NCBI RefSeq assembly: GCF_040183065.1
Contig: NC_091120.1
Span: 21,795,708 to 21,859,707 of the forward strand
DNA from: Periplaneta americana
Lineage: Eukaryota; Arthropoda; Insecta; Blattodea; Blattidae
Length of the DNA stretch: 64,000 nucleotides
Direction: 5' to 3'
Below the pieces are notes generated by a model that was given only the letters and a program-made list of their open reading frames with translations, was not told the DNA's origin and made no database searches. Both the position numbers and the translations under genes were made by a program. Below are positions 44,986 to 59,200 of the stretch, piece by piece (positions within the stretch are counted from its first letter, which is position 1; each line of letters begins with the position of its first letter).

Positions 44986-47900
44986 CCATGATAAGATATT
45001 TTATTGGATGTTTCAGGATAGCAAACCCACTCTTGATATACAGAATTTAAACACTAAGCTTGTACAAATAGTACAGCATAGCCCACTAGTTTTTCTATTT
45101 CATACTTCCGTTTAAATATAGTAAAATAACATGTCCGAGACGGATAGTATCTACTGAACGGATCAATTTCACTGTAATCAAAAAATCGGAACAACAATAT
45201 TGGATGTGCAGAAAGCCGACATTTCAGAAAGAATTTTCAATATAGTTTAAAAGCTTCGTGAAAAACTTGTCTTTCCATAAATTATATGAATACTGCAAAG
45301 CTCGCAACCAGAAAATCCACTAGTCTCGTCTCTATATCATTTAATCGCGAGTGACTACCGCACTCACTGATATCAGCTGTTAATGCCGCTGGTCCAATTG
45401 CTATTGGCTCATGCTCCGTGGCCTTGCCCAGATGAGTTTCTAAACCCTACAGTTGCTCAGTATTAGAAGAAACATATGACTTGCAAGAACTACGATTTCT
45501 TTTTTCTGAACCGACATTTACAAATTGTAATACAGTAAAACATTATTACTTTCCTGTTCAATGGAATGTACCACCTGCGTTAAGTTTGTCGGCCTATATC
45601 GTTCACATCTTGTAGATAAAAGCACTTCTATTAATCAAGACCGGGCTCATTAAGAACTGCACACAAATTTATGTTCTGCTTCAATTAAAATGACTGTCGA
45701 TTGTCACCATGGTAACAAAAGACAAATGTACACAAACGAATAGATATACGAATGTAAGCCTTCAGAAGCGATTAGAATGTGAATAAAATTTTGTCTGAAT
45801 TGTTTTACTGCGTGTTGCGAACTCCCAACTCCATCACTAGGATAATGTTTGCCAAAGTCTGAAAACGTTGTTTATACTGTGTTTTTTGCGTCTTTGAAAG
45901 TTAAAGCAAGATGACTAAAAGCGCTACTTAATGTGTGTACTGTTTGAAATAAAATTTGGTAAGTACAAACGTACTTTCATAAAAATTCATAACAGATTAC
46001 AAAAATGTCTGAAATGTACTAAAACTTAGAAAACGAAATATACTATTAAAAGTGGGGAAAACTCTTCCTGGTTTATACGAGTTCCTAAACCGTATATTTG
46101 TTCAGTATTTCTTGCGTAATGATATATTGAATAATATATTAGGCTCAATCAGACAACTCTAAATACCAGTATGTATCTTAATTTATATTAACATTCGAGA
46201 CATTGTCTACAATGGTTATATACTAAATTAGACATTTTTTCTTCGCCTTTTATTTCTGCATTCGTCCCAATTATGCACAAATTATTCAGACGTTACTCAA
46301 CCAGCGAACTCTCTAGGCATGTGGTAAGCATGGTACGAAATAACACAGGCAAAATTATACAAGGAATAAACATCCGATACAATGCAAGGCAAATCTCACC
46401 GGAAATCGAGCTCGAGTTAGCCTAGGCCTATTTGTTAATTACACACGCGTCATCCAATGGAATGACGTTGGCCAGGCATTATATGGCGTTGTGTGACTGA
46501 AACATGATCATTAACTGTGTAATTAATATAGGATTAATTCTTGGATTCATTAAAATGCACTCTGTAATACATTCTGAAAGAAAATAAAGTTTGAGTTACA
46601 ATGTTCGTCCTTCAACGACCGATTAAAACAAAGACAGCAAACTGGTGATTTCCAAAGTTTCTTGACCACTTCCGGCTTACAAAACGCACGAAGGGTAATA
46701 AGTCATAACCTGCCTATACCTGCTCTTTATTGAACATTTTATTAAAGTTATTCTCATGAATGAAAATATCGATCCGGCTTCTAATACCGCACATTACGTC
46801 AACTGACCTACAGCTGTTACAGTAGGATCAATCTGTAATCTATTTTCAACTTCCATACTCATTACATCGACTTCACGATAAGAGAAGTCGCACCTACTAA
46901 TCGATGTAATTGCTACTTCCGGCGATTTGTACAAAAGATCATATTGCTATAAAAAGCTTCGTAACTGTTGCCTTGGGAATGGAGGGGATCCCAAGATGCA
47001 ATTTAATCTAGTGTAAACTGTCCTTTCACAGGTGCTTTGAACCGCTACGGCAAAGCGTAAAGCAAAAGCTACGCAGTCAAGCGTGCATTCTTCCGTTTGT
47101 CTCAAAATAGAAGAGTATAGAGCAGCGAGAGAGAAAGAGACGGAGCTAGACCTAAAACATGAACGTGGACGAAAAAGCACCTGCTTATGTCTTTAATTTA
47201 ATTCTGTACTTACTAAACAAAGCACACTTTCCAATATGTCAATGAACGTGTTTCATCTGTAAGATGAAACAGTAACTGACAATTATTTTGCCACGCCGGA
47301 TCAAAATAACGAACGCTTCAAAATGGATTTCACAAATATGCTGCAAAGTGTTGGATAATATCTTCGTTACATAACCTAATCATATATGACAGCACGCATT
47401 CTGAAAAGGTAGGTAGGTAATTTGTGAAATTTAAACTAGTCGAATCGTTTTCACTAGTTCACACTGGCAGAAAATTATATTCTTACAAACAAACCGATTG
47501 TCTTTCGTTGAGTTCGCGCTAGACTTTATTCGTTGCTAATGGAATATTAAACATCACATTTCGAAAGCTATGGATCACTCAATCACTCAGGTTCAGGGAA
47601 GAAATGGAGGGAAAAATTGTAGAAGACCTATCTATTCAGTCCATTACTAATGGGCAAGTTGAATTAGCAATTTATGACGAGTTCAACGCGTACGATATGT
47701 TTCTCTTTATTTTCACCTAAATACGAAAGAAGATCCAATCTTCAAAAGTCATGATCTCTATATTTCACCAGCAACGAAGAAGCTCAGCCCAAATTCTTTC
47801 TAAAACGCTTCAGCGAGTCTAATCACATTTGACTCGAGTATAAACAAATTAAGACAAGAAGTGATTCTTTATACCAGTAATACATTCTGAGGTCTCGTCT

Positions 47901-50216
47901 CTATTATTATGTTAATATGACAGTTGGAAACTACTTTGCAAGAAAGATATACCACCACAATGCCCCAGTCTTATCCAATGGCTATAGCTCACTATCGTAT
48001 TAACTAGTATTGCAACGAAACTATCACTATGGCAATTTCCAAATTATTCATTGGTTAAACAACTGGTACAACAATAAAACCCAATTTTATAAACATTAAC
48101 GATAAAAATGATAGGCCTAGATACAAACACAATTTGAAGTTTAATTAAAAGATAATTTCAATATTTATCTAATAATGCTACCTACTCCTGTTTCTAACAA
48201 ACAAAATACAATATAGACCTACTCAATACCATCACTCTTACAAAAGAGTGCCGGTAATTTAACACCTTGCAAGCATCTATTGCCTTCGCATCACAGACTT
48301 TATTACTCAATATTTAACAGCATGTACAAGTGATAATTTCAAAAAGTAGGTAAACTAATGAAATGATTGAGTTCTACGGAATCTGAATCTTGACCTAATT
48401 TGGCCTAATAGCTATAACCCCTAACTGTAACAATGACACTATAACAGCCCTAACGAAAACACAGTTGTTGGTCCTGATAAGCAATGGAAGATGGTGTATC
48501 TAATAGTACCGGAGCCTCAAATAAAAAAGAAAGTTACTACACATGCTGACCATTTTGGTCAACTAAATGAAATGCTATAATTATATTCGGAACAATCTTC
48601 TGGAACGGACTTAGACAAATCACAAAAAGTAAAACTAAGCCTACACCTAATATATGAGCCGAGCATAGTTTCTGATTTAAATACTGGCTTACTAATATAT
48701 TGCAAAAATTAATTCACATTTACAGCGAGTCTTAGCACCACGAACTCTACACAAACCATAATGATTTGCAGTTCAGGCTGGTATTTTTCATAATTAATAT
48801 CTTATTTGATTCGTGTCATTAAGGCCTAATTACGTACCAATCACGTAATTGCGCTTAGAAATTCAGTAACAAGACAGTATCTGCAAATAAAAAGGCTTAA
48901 AAGTGCCATAAATGTGCTTTAAGTTTTCCAAATGTCGAATGCAAATGATTACTATTACAAAAACCAAGCGGTAGAAAGATTAACTTATAAATCGACCGAC
49001 GTATCTTACAATAAAGTACACCAAAAATAATTTCAATTTGGAATATTAAAGCAATAATGGGCCAAAAATAAATATTTCACTAAATCGAAAATCTAATGAA
49101 GAATGTGTTTCAGGCAAAAGCCCAAAAAGAGATTGCAGATAATCGTCAATTGGCATACATGAAGTAATAACAATGTCATTTATTATTATCTGAAGCAGTC
49201 CTCCTACACCAACAAGCCATGAGAGGACGCGTCTAGGGTCCAGTCTAGCGACAAGACTTAGGAAAGCCGGCGGGCAAAACATGGTTCGCATTTTAAACCA
49301 GCCACTTCCTTACAGCTTGATACGACCAGTGGCTAAGCGTAAATGCCGACTCTTTGCGTAAACATCCTACTTTTCTGCGAGTTCTGTTGTTTAATGATGG
49401 TACCATATTGTATGTTTCATAACTAAATGAGGAAATGGGTCACCCGGCAAGTTTCTCTTGAAGGTATTGATCCAGAATTACTGCTCTTACCTTGTAACTT
49501 GACAGAAACAAAGACTGGCCACGCTGCTTTGTAGTTCCAACGTCTGGTTTTGCCTGCTGAACTTTTAGTCACTACAATTTCACACCCACACTTAATAAAT
49601 AGTCCACGAACACAATTATATTTAACTTTAAGAATCTGATTCCACTAACAATACAATTTCAGTTTCAAACACTATATATTGAAAAGAAAATACACCAAAC
49701 GCGAGGGAAGAAATCACTCTCCCCACTTCACGAAAATGGTGTCCAATCTCGCAAATTCTCGTGCGAAGATCAACAAACGAGACTTCACGAGATCCCAACC
49801 CCTCAACTTTGGCTATATATTGTCTACACTTTTGGTTATTTTAGCATGAAACAACTCTTACGACATCTAAACTCAAACCATAGAAACTAAAACTATATTT
49901 GTCTCTTCGGTAGCTTTTTGAAGCAATTCATACATCTTCCAACGCTTCCGTCGGAGAGAGGCAAAATAGTAACGAAATTACACGACATTTACCGATCACA
50001 TATGCAAAGTGACATCTCTAATTCGTGATTAGAATTATATAGAACATAGACATATAGATAAAAAATTTATATCTGTAGATTATTTCCAATCATTGAATCA
50101 GCTGAATGCTGAACATGGGTGTTTTTTTGATGTGTGGCTATGTAGTATACGTTTTGAAGTGTAACGATTTTTATTCACACGGGTTACTTTAAAAAAGACC
50201 AAAATTTCGTACAAGA
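44986..50216. other. gene-free 5-kb stretch left of MAEA
   Basis: Few repeats compared with the rest of the window. It must hold the MAEA promoter and 5' UTR, but I see no decisive TATA or initiator. A good minus-strand splice donor (ACAAG|GTAAGAG at 49490/49491) and a minus-strand open frame (49046-49291, starting MRTMFCPPAFLS) hint at a divergent transcript. I cannot support a gene there. Confidence 0.4.
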
Positions 50217-50255
50217 ATGGCAGACGTTAAATCATTAGAGCACCCAACCCTAAAG
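50217..50255 (+). CDS. MAEA: MAEA coding exon 1
   Basis: Encodes [13 protein letters not shown], matching the short N-terminus of insect MAEA. Ends in phase 0 at AAG|GTACCA; the donor's +4 and +5 bases are not consensus. Confidence 0.88.
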
Positions 50256-53200
50256 GTACCATAGCATTTACGTATCATGTTTCTTCTTACGAGGACATTT
50301 TGTTGTTTTGAAAATCATGTTTATTACTTTTAGATGCAATTGTTCATTTGTACAACTCGCAACATTGTAGAGGATGCTACAATTTTATTAACAAAGACAT
50401 ATATAAATATTTCGTTTCGCATAAAAACATAGTTCCATGAACATACAGATAGGCTTAATGTTGATTTATTTACGTAGATGTAATAAAAATGATTTTAACA
50501 GGTTCCATATGAGCTACTGAATAAGAAATTCAGAGCCGCCCAAAAACAGTTGGACAGAGAAGTGTCACATGTTCAAGCAGCTGCAATGGAACTGGAACGT
50601 GGTTTACATGGGGAAACGGTGGGTGCAAGTGATATTAGTCGTTTACTCGGTGGAATGGTTGAAAGACTTCAAGTCCTTAAGCGCAAGGTAAGTGACTTCT
50701 ATATTGGCGTTATGTAGGCTGACATCAATGTTCATACAATAGCGTGAGTAACCTATTGCGAAAAAAATATAGGCGTATCTATGTTATTCTTAAACAAGAC
50801 AAAATCAAGTGACAACCCCACTATTATATAATGCCTGTTGACACTCCCCTCCTCCCTTCTGTCACTTAGTGTTGTGTTGTGGCCGCCAAAGGTAATGTTT
50901 ACATACTGTATAATATAGTGGTACTCGAAGCATGAAAATGGATGAATTACCAGATATAATATATTCCTCTAAAGATGAGCAAACCTGGCATTTTTCCCAC
51001 ATTGTTAACATGTTCATCACTACCAGTTGCAGAAGACACAGCCCTGCAGTATATATTGAATACACCCCTAACTCTGGCTACTAGCAACAGGCATCTATAA
51101 TGAACACCGATCAAAATACCTCTCATTTCTCATGAAAAACAAAAACTGAATAGACTATAGTGGACTTTATGTTGTCAGCAAACAGCTGATACATTAAGAA
51201 GATTGATTGATTAACATGTTCGATTAGGCCTATCTCATAAAAATATTTTACTTTCACAGTTGCTTATCATCATCCATCTTATAAAAAAAAGTGCTGCAGT
51301 AGCTATGCATTACCAGTACACTGTATTATGTAAAATTGTGTAAAGCTATAATTTTTTAAGATACAATGAGTACAAAATAGGATTCCTCTTTGACTTTGCA
51401 GCAAATTCATGTCTCCCAAACTTCACTTCATGACTCTTCCTACTTACAAAATTAATTATCGAGTAAGTTAATTTCATTGATAGGTACTGATTGGCAAAAT
51501 AAAATTTTTTACTTTGTCTAAATGTTTATCTTTGCAGTTATTTTCCCTACTGCCTCTTTGTTGATATATAAACTTTATTGCAATGTGTTTGTATGTAAAT
51601 TAATTATAACATTACTGCTTTTAACATTAGGCTGAGGAAAGTATCTCGGAAGAATTGGAGGCAGCATATGTGTGCAAACGACGACTGGAGCACTTACGAG
51701 AACACGCAGGTTCGAATGGTGCTGCTGGTAATTCGACAGGAGCCGTGAATCTCTGGAGGAGGCGCCGGCTGGACCGCATGCTGGTGGAATACTTTCTGCG
51801 ACGAGGTTACTATGGGGCAGCTACTCGTCTCGCCACTCGGTCAGATCTTCGTGACCTCACAAACATTGGTAACTAGCGTGACACTTTAAACATGCAAGAT
51901 ACTCAACATACATTACCTCTCTACCTTTATAAAGATTTATATTAATTATAGCAATTAATAAAAGTAATATGCAGTGATTTATTTTTTCCAGAAGTTAAGT
52001 GGTCAGAATATTACCATTATTAAGTCCATAATTAATCTCCCTGAAAATAAAATTTATTCTTAGAACTAGGTCTAGTCTTACCTTTCGATGTGTTTGACGC
52101 TAGTAACATGGTCCCTAAACTACAGGGTATATATTGATTAACATCCCTATTTGTCCCTGAGAAAATTACTAATATATTGTATTAGTGCATACTGCTAGAA
52201 AAAAGGCTGCGATTTGTTTACTTCTTTATTTACATAGACCAGCGTTTCTCAAACTATGGTTCGCGGACCACCTGTGTTCCTCGAGGTCTGCCCTTATGGT
52301 CCTTCAAAAAAGACAGAAGAAAAAATAAAATTCAAACGAACTGCATATCACACTATAGCTTAAAATCTGAGAGTTTGGAAATGACACATGACAATCGAAT
52401 TTCACTTTTTCTCCCAGTACTGACATTTTATGAAATTTATTATCCTACCCATCTATCGACTTCCCACTCTACTCTCAGCAACAAAAGAGGGATTTAAAGC
52501 ACTATACACGTGGTGTTTCTCGACATATTTTCCCTGCACATCTGGCGCCGCGCCTGTAACCCAGCCAGGGATCACCCGAATTCATAACAGAGAACCAAAG
52601 TACCGAACCTTAATTCGATTTTAAAATATAGGTACACTGGTATTAAAATATGCTACGAAAATGATAAATTTGCTTTCGAAGGGAACAAGAGTAAGGTGGT
52701 CCACAGAACTGTTCTGACTTTAAAAAGTGGTCCTCACTTCAAAAAAGTTTGAGAGACGCTGACTTAGACTATTAGAAAAGTTCCCAGTTATTGCCATAAA
52801 TGGAAGAATGTATTGATTTATGAGATATGCATCATCCTTTACGAATGTTAGATCAGCTAATCTGTTCCGGTGCACAAATCAGTGTCTAACATTTCAGAGA
52901 TCTTCGTAGTCTTCCTTTGATACGATACTTCAATATTAGTAAAAGTAATCTGCATTCGTTTTTTAAACATTTTATATCCACTTATGGTTGCTTGCTTGTA
53001 TTTATACTTTTGTGGAGATGTGATGTAATTTTCAGTTTATATTCTTATGCAACGAAGTGGTTGGTTGGTTGCTAATGCTCTGGCGATTGGATGCTCTCCA
53101 CTTGCTATGATTCTGGATCTGCATTGAGTTTCATGATTTCTGGATACTGGTGATTCCTGATGGTGATCCATGACGGAGTTTTTATCCTTGCACAATATGC

Positions 53201-56200
53201 AATGTCTCACAAAGTATATTCAACTGTTATTGTTGTGTTGAACTTTTTTCTGGATGCAATTTTCAGCTCTGTATGGGAATGCTCACTTTGCTGAAGTGTA
53301 GTATGTACCTATGTACTTATTCCTTGTGACTTCGTGAACTTGGTCAGGCTTGAAAATCAATTGTTTAGTTTGAAATTCTATTTCATGTTCATATGATAAT
53401 TCCTATCCCAAGTATACGAAAAACTTTGTGATAAATCTTGTTTCTTATGCACTGTAATCCCGAAAAAGATCATTACTTATTTTAGATTTTGCGGAAAATG
53501 TTTGTATGTAGAAAATTTCTAAACACTGTTAAAAAGTTGTTCATATTTGTAAGCATAAGTAAAATGTATTAGGTTGTATTAAAACTTCTTTTCTGTATAT
53601 GGGTAAATCTCTCAAATGTTACTGCCGGTAATTTGAAGTTCTACACCACTCGTGTGAAAACTAACTTTAAAGGAAGGTGGAAAAAAATTGCACGTCTTTT
53701 ATGGCTGTAGATTTATATTTCCCACCTCAATTATTGTTTAAATATTTCATGCAGTGATGATAAAAAATTAAAAACTCCTTAAATGTCAGCCTCCTGGACT
53801 GTCCATTCTACTTTTTTTTTATCGGTGTTTATTTTCAATTTTGATCAAATCCAGGACATTTCCTGAAAAGCACTTTCGGGACACATGGACAGATGACTGT
53901 AATCCGGTAATGTCCCGGAAAGTCTGGGATGTATAGCAACCTTACATTACTTTAGAGATTAACAGTTTTTCTAATGTGTAATATGACATCAAATGTAATA
54001 CCTACAATAAGTCTGCATAATTAAACAGTTTGTCAGCATCATGAAATCCTTACCTGAACGAAAGAACTAGATAACTCAACTTTTACACTGGAAAGAACAA
54101 AAACAAAAAAAAAAGTTTTTACATTGTCTGGACTAGGGGATTATTCCTGTGTTCGTCCATGGTCTGGAATTTAGGTTAAGTTTAGATTTAAGACCTCTTC
54201 TGGCACCACATTATCATAATCATCCTATCACATCATCGGGGTAATGTAACTCCGCCTTCCAGGTGCCCCAACCTCAGAAGTGGGTTACAACTAAGCCACA
54301 GCCAGGAGAGAAGATCAGAAATGTCGAAAGACAACCTGGTGGCATTGGATAAAAAAAAAACTTTTTTTATAAGAATTTCAAACTCCTGACGCTACTATAA
54401 TTTTTTTTTCTTAATTATCTGGTTCACTATTTTGAAAGGTATGCTTAAAAGCGTGATGTAGGATGTCTATAAAATATTTTATACTAATTACACGTTTTTT
54501 GTGTATTTCTAAAGTTTGTCCAGAGTTTTAAATACAGTGAAACCTGTTCAAGACGGAAGTGACATGGTCCTAATTTTTTTTCTGTTGTGGACAGGTTTCC
54601 GTATTATTCAGGTATGACATTAAAATGGAATATTTTGTCATTCATATACATGAAAAACAAAATGGCATGCCGCAAACTGCAAGAAGTACAAAATATTCCG
54701 TTTAACACTACTCACATTAAATCAGCTTTCTGTCGCTCATTACGTTGGTGAATCATCTTGATTAAAATCTCATTTTCTGTATAAATATTATCGTAACTCA
54801 CTCATTAGTCATTAAACATTACTAAAGTTTACTAATCTCATTCTATTTAATATCTAACACTATACTCTAATACTGTACTGCATATCACTGCACATTATTA
54901 ATTAATTGGACTAGAAGCCTTGAATTCTGGTTCATTTAATTTCTTTCCCAGTTCAATAGCTTGCTTTGCAGAACAGATCCAGAAATTGGCTTGTTCTTTG
55001 AAAGGTCATGAAGAACCCACTCCCACAACAGTTCATTTATTTCCACATAAACAGTTGCTTTCTGGTTCCTTTTGTGTCACCAATATTGGCCGCACGCCAC
55101 TCACTCATTATGATCTTTATTTTTTAAAGTGTCACACCTGAGTTTTCCACAACTGTACTTCCATATTATTTCACATAGACTTTGTTTCTAATTTTCCTTT
55201 ATCTCGATAACTTTTACTTCATCACTTAATGTTAATACCACATTTTATGCAACTTTTTTCTTTTACCTGGAAATCACTACACTTGCGCTCTCTTTAGCTA
55301 TGACAGTATACGGGTGTGAAGCATTGAAAATCTTTGAAGGGACTCGTCTGCCTAGTCAACAGGGTAATAAAATTTATGACCGACAGGCCAACACACCCTC
55401 GCACCCTCTACAATTTTGCAAAGAAAACTTGTTTTTATCTTAGTGACCTACATATTTCGTATATTCCTTGAAATTACACGGTGTTTCAAAATATACTTAC
55501 AAAATATAGTGTGTGTCCAAAATATTGTTTCCGTTTTGAACAGTAGCAGACAGTTTCCGTTTCCGCATTGGACAGTTTCCATTTTATTCAGGAAAAATTA
55601 CACATAATACATACAAATTTCGCTGGGACCAATAAATTGTTCCGAAATAGACAGGATTCCAGATTGTTCAGGTTCCGATTTGAACAGGTTTCACAGTATC
55701 AGCCTCCTACAAAAAAAAATATATATAGGGGTATTTTTGCTCCTAGATAGGTAGTTTTTCCTTCTTAGGTTTTTAATACTGAAGCAGATGTGCAATTGGA
55801 GGGAAACATCAAACACGGAAGTGAAATTCATCTTCTAACTTTACTTTTGGAGCTTACAAATTGAAAGAAAAAAAAAGCAGTAATGTCTCTCTTATATTGT
55901 GTCAATATACTGGTAGCTATCACTTCTAAGATATAATAGGCTATATAAAATTCTGAAATATATCCTGAAGTTATCATATAGTAGACTAATATTTCTAAAC
56001 CACTTACATAACTTAAAAATCACATTGATGGCCTAGTTTACCACCCTTCTGGACAATGATCTGTTGGAAGATCATTAAAAAGATGGCATGAGACCATTGA
56101 GATTGCAACAGACCACTAGATCTAGTGCTTGAATTGAATGATGATGATGATGATGACGATGATGATGATGATGATGGCTGCAGCGGCGACCTAGCAATAA

Positions 56201-59200
56201 AATAAAATAGTGCAAAATATCAACCTCCTGACATTCAGCCTCCTGGCTTTTTTATACAGGAGGTTGACAGTCATCTTGCAGTGTAATTAGGCATTTTATT
56301 TACTGAAGTACGATTTAGCAATCTGTCAGTAGGCTTACATAGTACTAATGATGACATACGAGTCAGTTTTGGATTTTTCGGCATTTTATACTTTTTCTAG
56401 AATCGTCTCTAAACACACACCTTCATCTCAAACAGCAGAAATAACTAAAATGCTCTCTCAATTAATATCGCTCAATAAAAGAATTGTATTCCAATGGATA
56501 CCGTCCCATTGTGGAATCCTGGGAAACGAGAATGCGGATGTTTTAGCAAAGAAGGGCAGCACTGCTACTTACAGACCTGTTACTAAATCTACGTATTACT
56601 CTGTGAAAAGATTTATTAAATCTACATACTTAGACTTCAACAAACAAAATTTGATAACTCAATCCCAAGGGACAAAATGGAACTCTCTGCATCAAAATCC
56701 ACAGTTAATTCCCGATTTACCACGAAAATCGTCTGTAGCTGCATTTAGATTGGCAACAGGTCATGATTGTTTTGCCAAACACCTGCATAGAATTGGAATA
56801 TATCAGTCCCCTAACTGCCCATTGTGCAACTCAAACCAAGAAATGGATTCGGAACACCTCAAAATCTGTGCTTCAGTGGCTGGTCATGATAATATCTTTG
56901 AAAAATATTGGAGTGCAAGAGGTCAAATGACTTTATTGTCAAACGCCTGGCATTAGAAAACAACAACAACAACATACTTTTTCTAGAAGATTGCTCCGAA
57001 AAAGAAAGAAATGAGACATCAAAGATTGGAGAAGCTGAAGAAGAAAAGAGAAGTCGAAAAACTCAGACAGAAAAAAAAAAAGCACAAACTAGTAAACATT
57101 TCCTCTGTAAATATGCACAGGAGATCCAGTAATTCCACTTTAATGGGTCAAGGGGGCAGATACAGTAATTCTTCATATAGGAATGGCATACAATACTCCC
57201 GAGGGAAAAGATAAGGAATTATTGTGTTCATTTTGTACTCCGACAGCCTTACTCATGACCCTGCTGCCAAATCATATATTTGTTCAGCTTCCTTTGTCAT
57301 TTGGTCCATAGGATTAATGGGTACAAACATATTTTTTAAATTTCTCTAGTACAGCAGATTGCATTTTGTGAGCCTTCTGTGTTTTTATAATTGGGATTCC
57401 ATACCATTGGTAAGTTGTTGTTGTTTTGTTGTTTTCTAATGCCAGGCGTTTGACAATAAAGTCATTTGACCTCTTGCACTCCAATATTTTTCAAAGATAT
57501 TATCATGACCAGCCACTGAAGCACAGATTTTGAGGTGTTCCGAATCCATTTCTTGGTTTGAGTTGCACAATGGACAGTTAGGGGACTGATATATTCCATT
57601 CTATGCAGGTGTTTGGCCAAACAATCATGGCCTGTTGCCAATCTAAATGCAGCTACAGACGATTTTCGTGGTAAATCGGGAATTAACTGTGGATTTTGAT
57701 GCAGAGAGTTCCATTTTTTCCCATGGGATTGTGTTATCAAATTTTATTTGTTGAAGTCTAAGTATGTAGATTTAATTTTTTTCACAGTGTAATACGTAGA
57801 TTTAATAACAGGTCTGTAAGTAGCAGTGCTGCCCTTCTTTGCTAAAGCATCCACATTCTCGTTTCCCAGGATTCCACAATGGGACAGTATCCATTGGAAT
57901 ACAATTCTTTTATTGAGTGATATTAATTGAGAGAGCATTTTAGTTATTTCTGCTGTTTGAGATGAAGGTGTGTGTTTAGAGACTATTGATAGAATAGCTG
58001 CTTTGGAGTCTGACAATATAACTGCATTCTTAAATTTACTAATGTGGCATTGAAGATTCCTGAGACTTTCACTTATTGCAATGATTTCTCCATCAAAACT
58101 TGTTGTTCCATACCCAAGAGATCTATAAAGTGAGAAGAAGAGACAGCACGTAACACCTGCACCGGCACCTTGTTCTCTGGAGATCAAGGATCCGTCAGTG
58201 TATAAATGAAGCCAGTTTTGTGGAGAGTATCTAATATTAATTGTCTCTAAAGACAATTGTTTTAGTATTTCAGTGTTTACTTCTGATTTCAGTATTTCTT
58301 CTGTTACATTTAGATTATATTCCATATTTAATAGAGTTAAAGGGTTTGGTTTAATTTGTAGGTTTTCTTTTAAATTCGGGATATTGATTTTCTGTTTACC
58401 ATTGGTAAGTACATTTATATATTTGAATCATCTTTAGTACAGCAGATATCACTACTCCATGCTTATTTTCTCCAACGTCAGCCTCCTGGACCTTAAAACT
58501 TTAGGACCAACAAACTAGCATTTAAACTCGATAAGTATGTGACCAACATTTTTAAAGGACAGAAGATCTTGAAATAAGTCCATTACAATTTTTTCACATT
58601 TTTTTTTTATATTTTACTTTTACAATTTTTGAAGTTGGAAATATGCTACATTTGAGAGATTCATCCATATATTCTGTTCTAATATGTGATATAAGTACTT
58701 AGAGATCGTCTTGCATAGATTCAGTGTACCGCAATCATTTACAGATGTGTTCTTAGTCTCTCGAGAAGTTGAGCAATCACTTGCACAACGTGAAACTTCA
58801 AAGTGCCTTGCATGGTGTCATGATAATCGCTCAAAGTTACGGAAGCTGAAATCTACTATGGAGTTCAATTTGCGAATCCAAGAGTTTGTTGAACTCGTGA
58901 GAGCAGATCGACGTATGGATGCTGTGAGGTTAGTAAATTAACATGAATTTTCTTTGTATCTACTCTCAAATCAAGACAAAAGATGCTCAGTTTCTTGCAT
59001 AGACCTAATTGCTTATGTTAGTATTATTATTTCATCTTCTTGCAATGAATTCTCACTATAGCTTCTACAGCTGATTTTAGTGAACAGATACATGGGATGG
59101 AAGTCTCGTGTTACTCCAGTGTTGGATAATAATGGGTGATATATTATTTGGTTTGATTTTGTTCATAGACATGCCAGGAAATTCTTCTCTAGCTTTGAAG

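Larger units (their letters stand above)
51869..58744 (+). other. MAEA intron 3, transposon-rich (6.9 kb)
   Basis: Contains a hAT MITE (52250-52761), a pogo/Tigger-like element (54535-55696) and two opposed LINE copies (56403-56973, 57416-58396). The motif CAGCCTCCTG recurs (about 53787, 56236, 58477). The remainder is AT-rich with no exon-like homology. Confidence 0.85.

Noticed and set aside
57011..57214. Lysine-rich open frame right of the first RNase-H LINE
   Set aside because: Low-complexity KKK/KLR pattern from A-rich sequence; frame is broken relative to the upstream sequence across the LINE insertion. No homology recognised.
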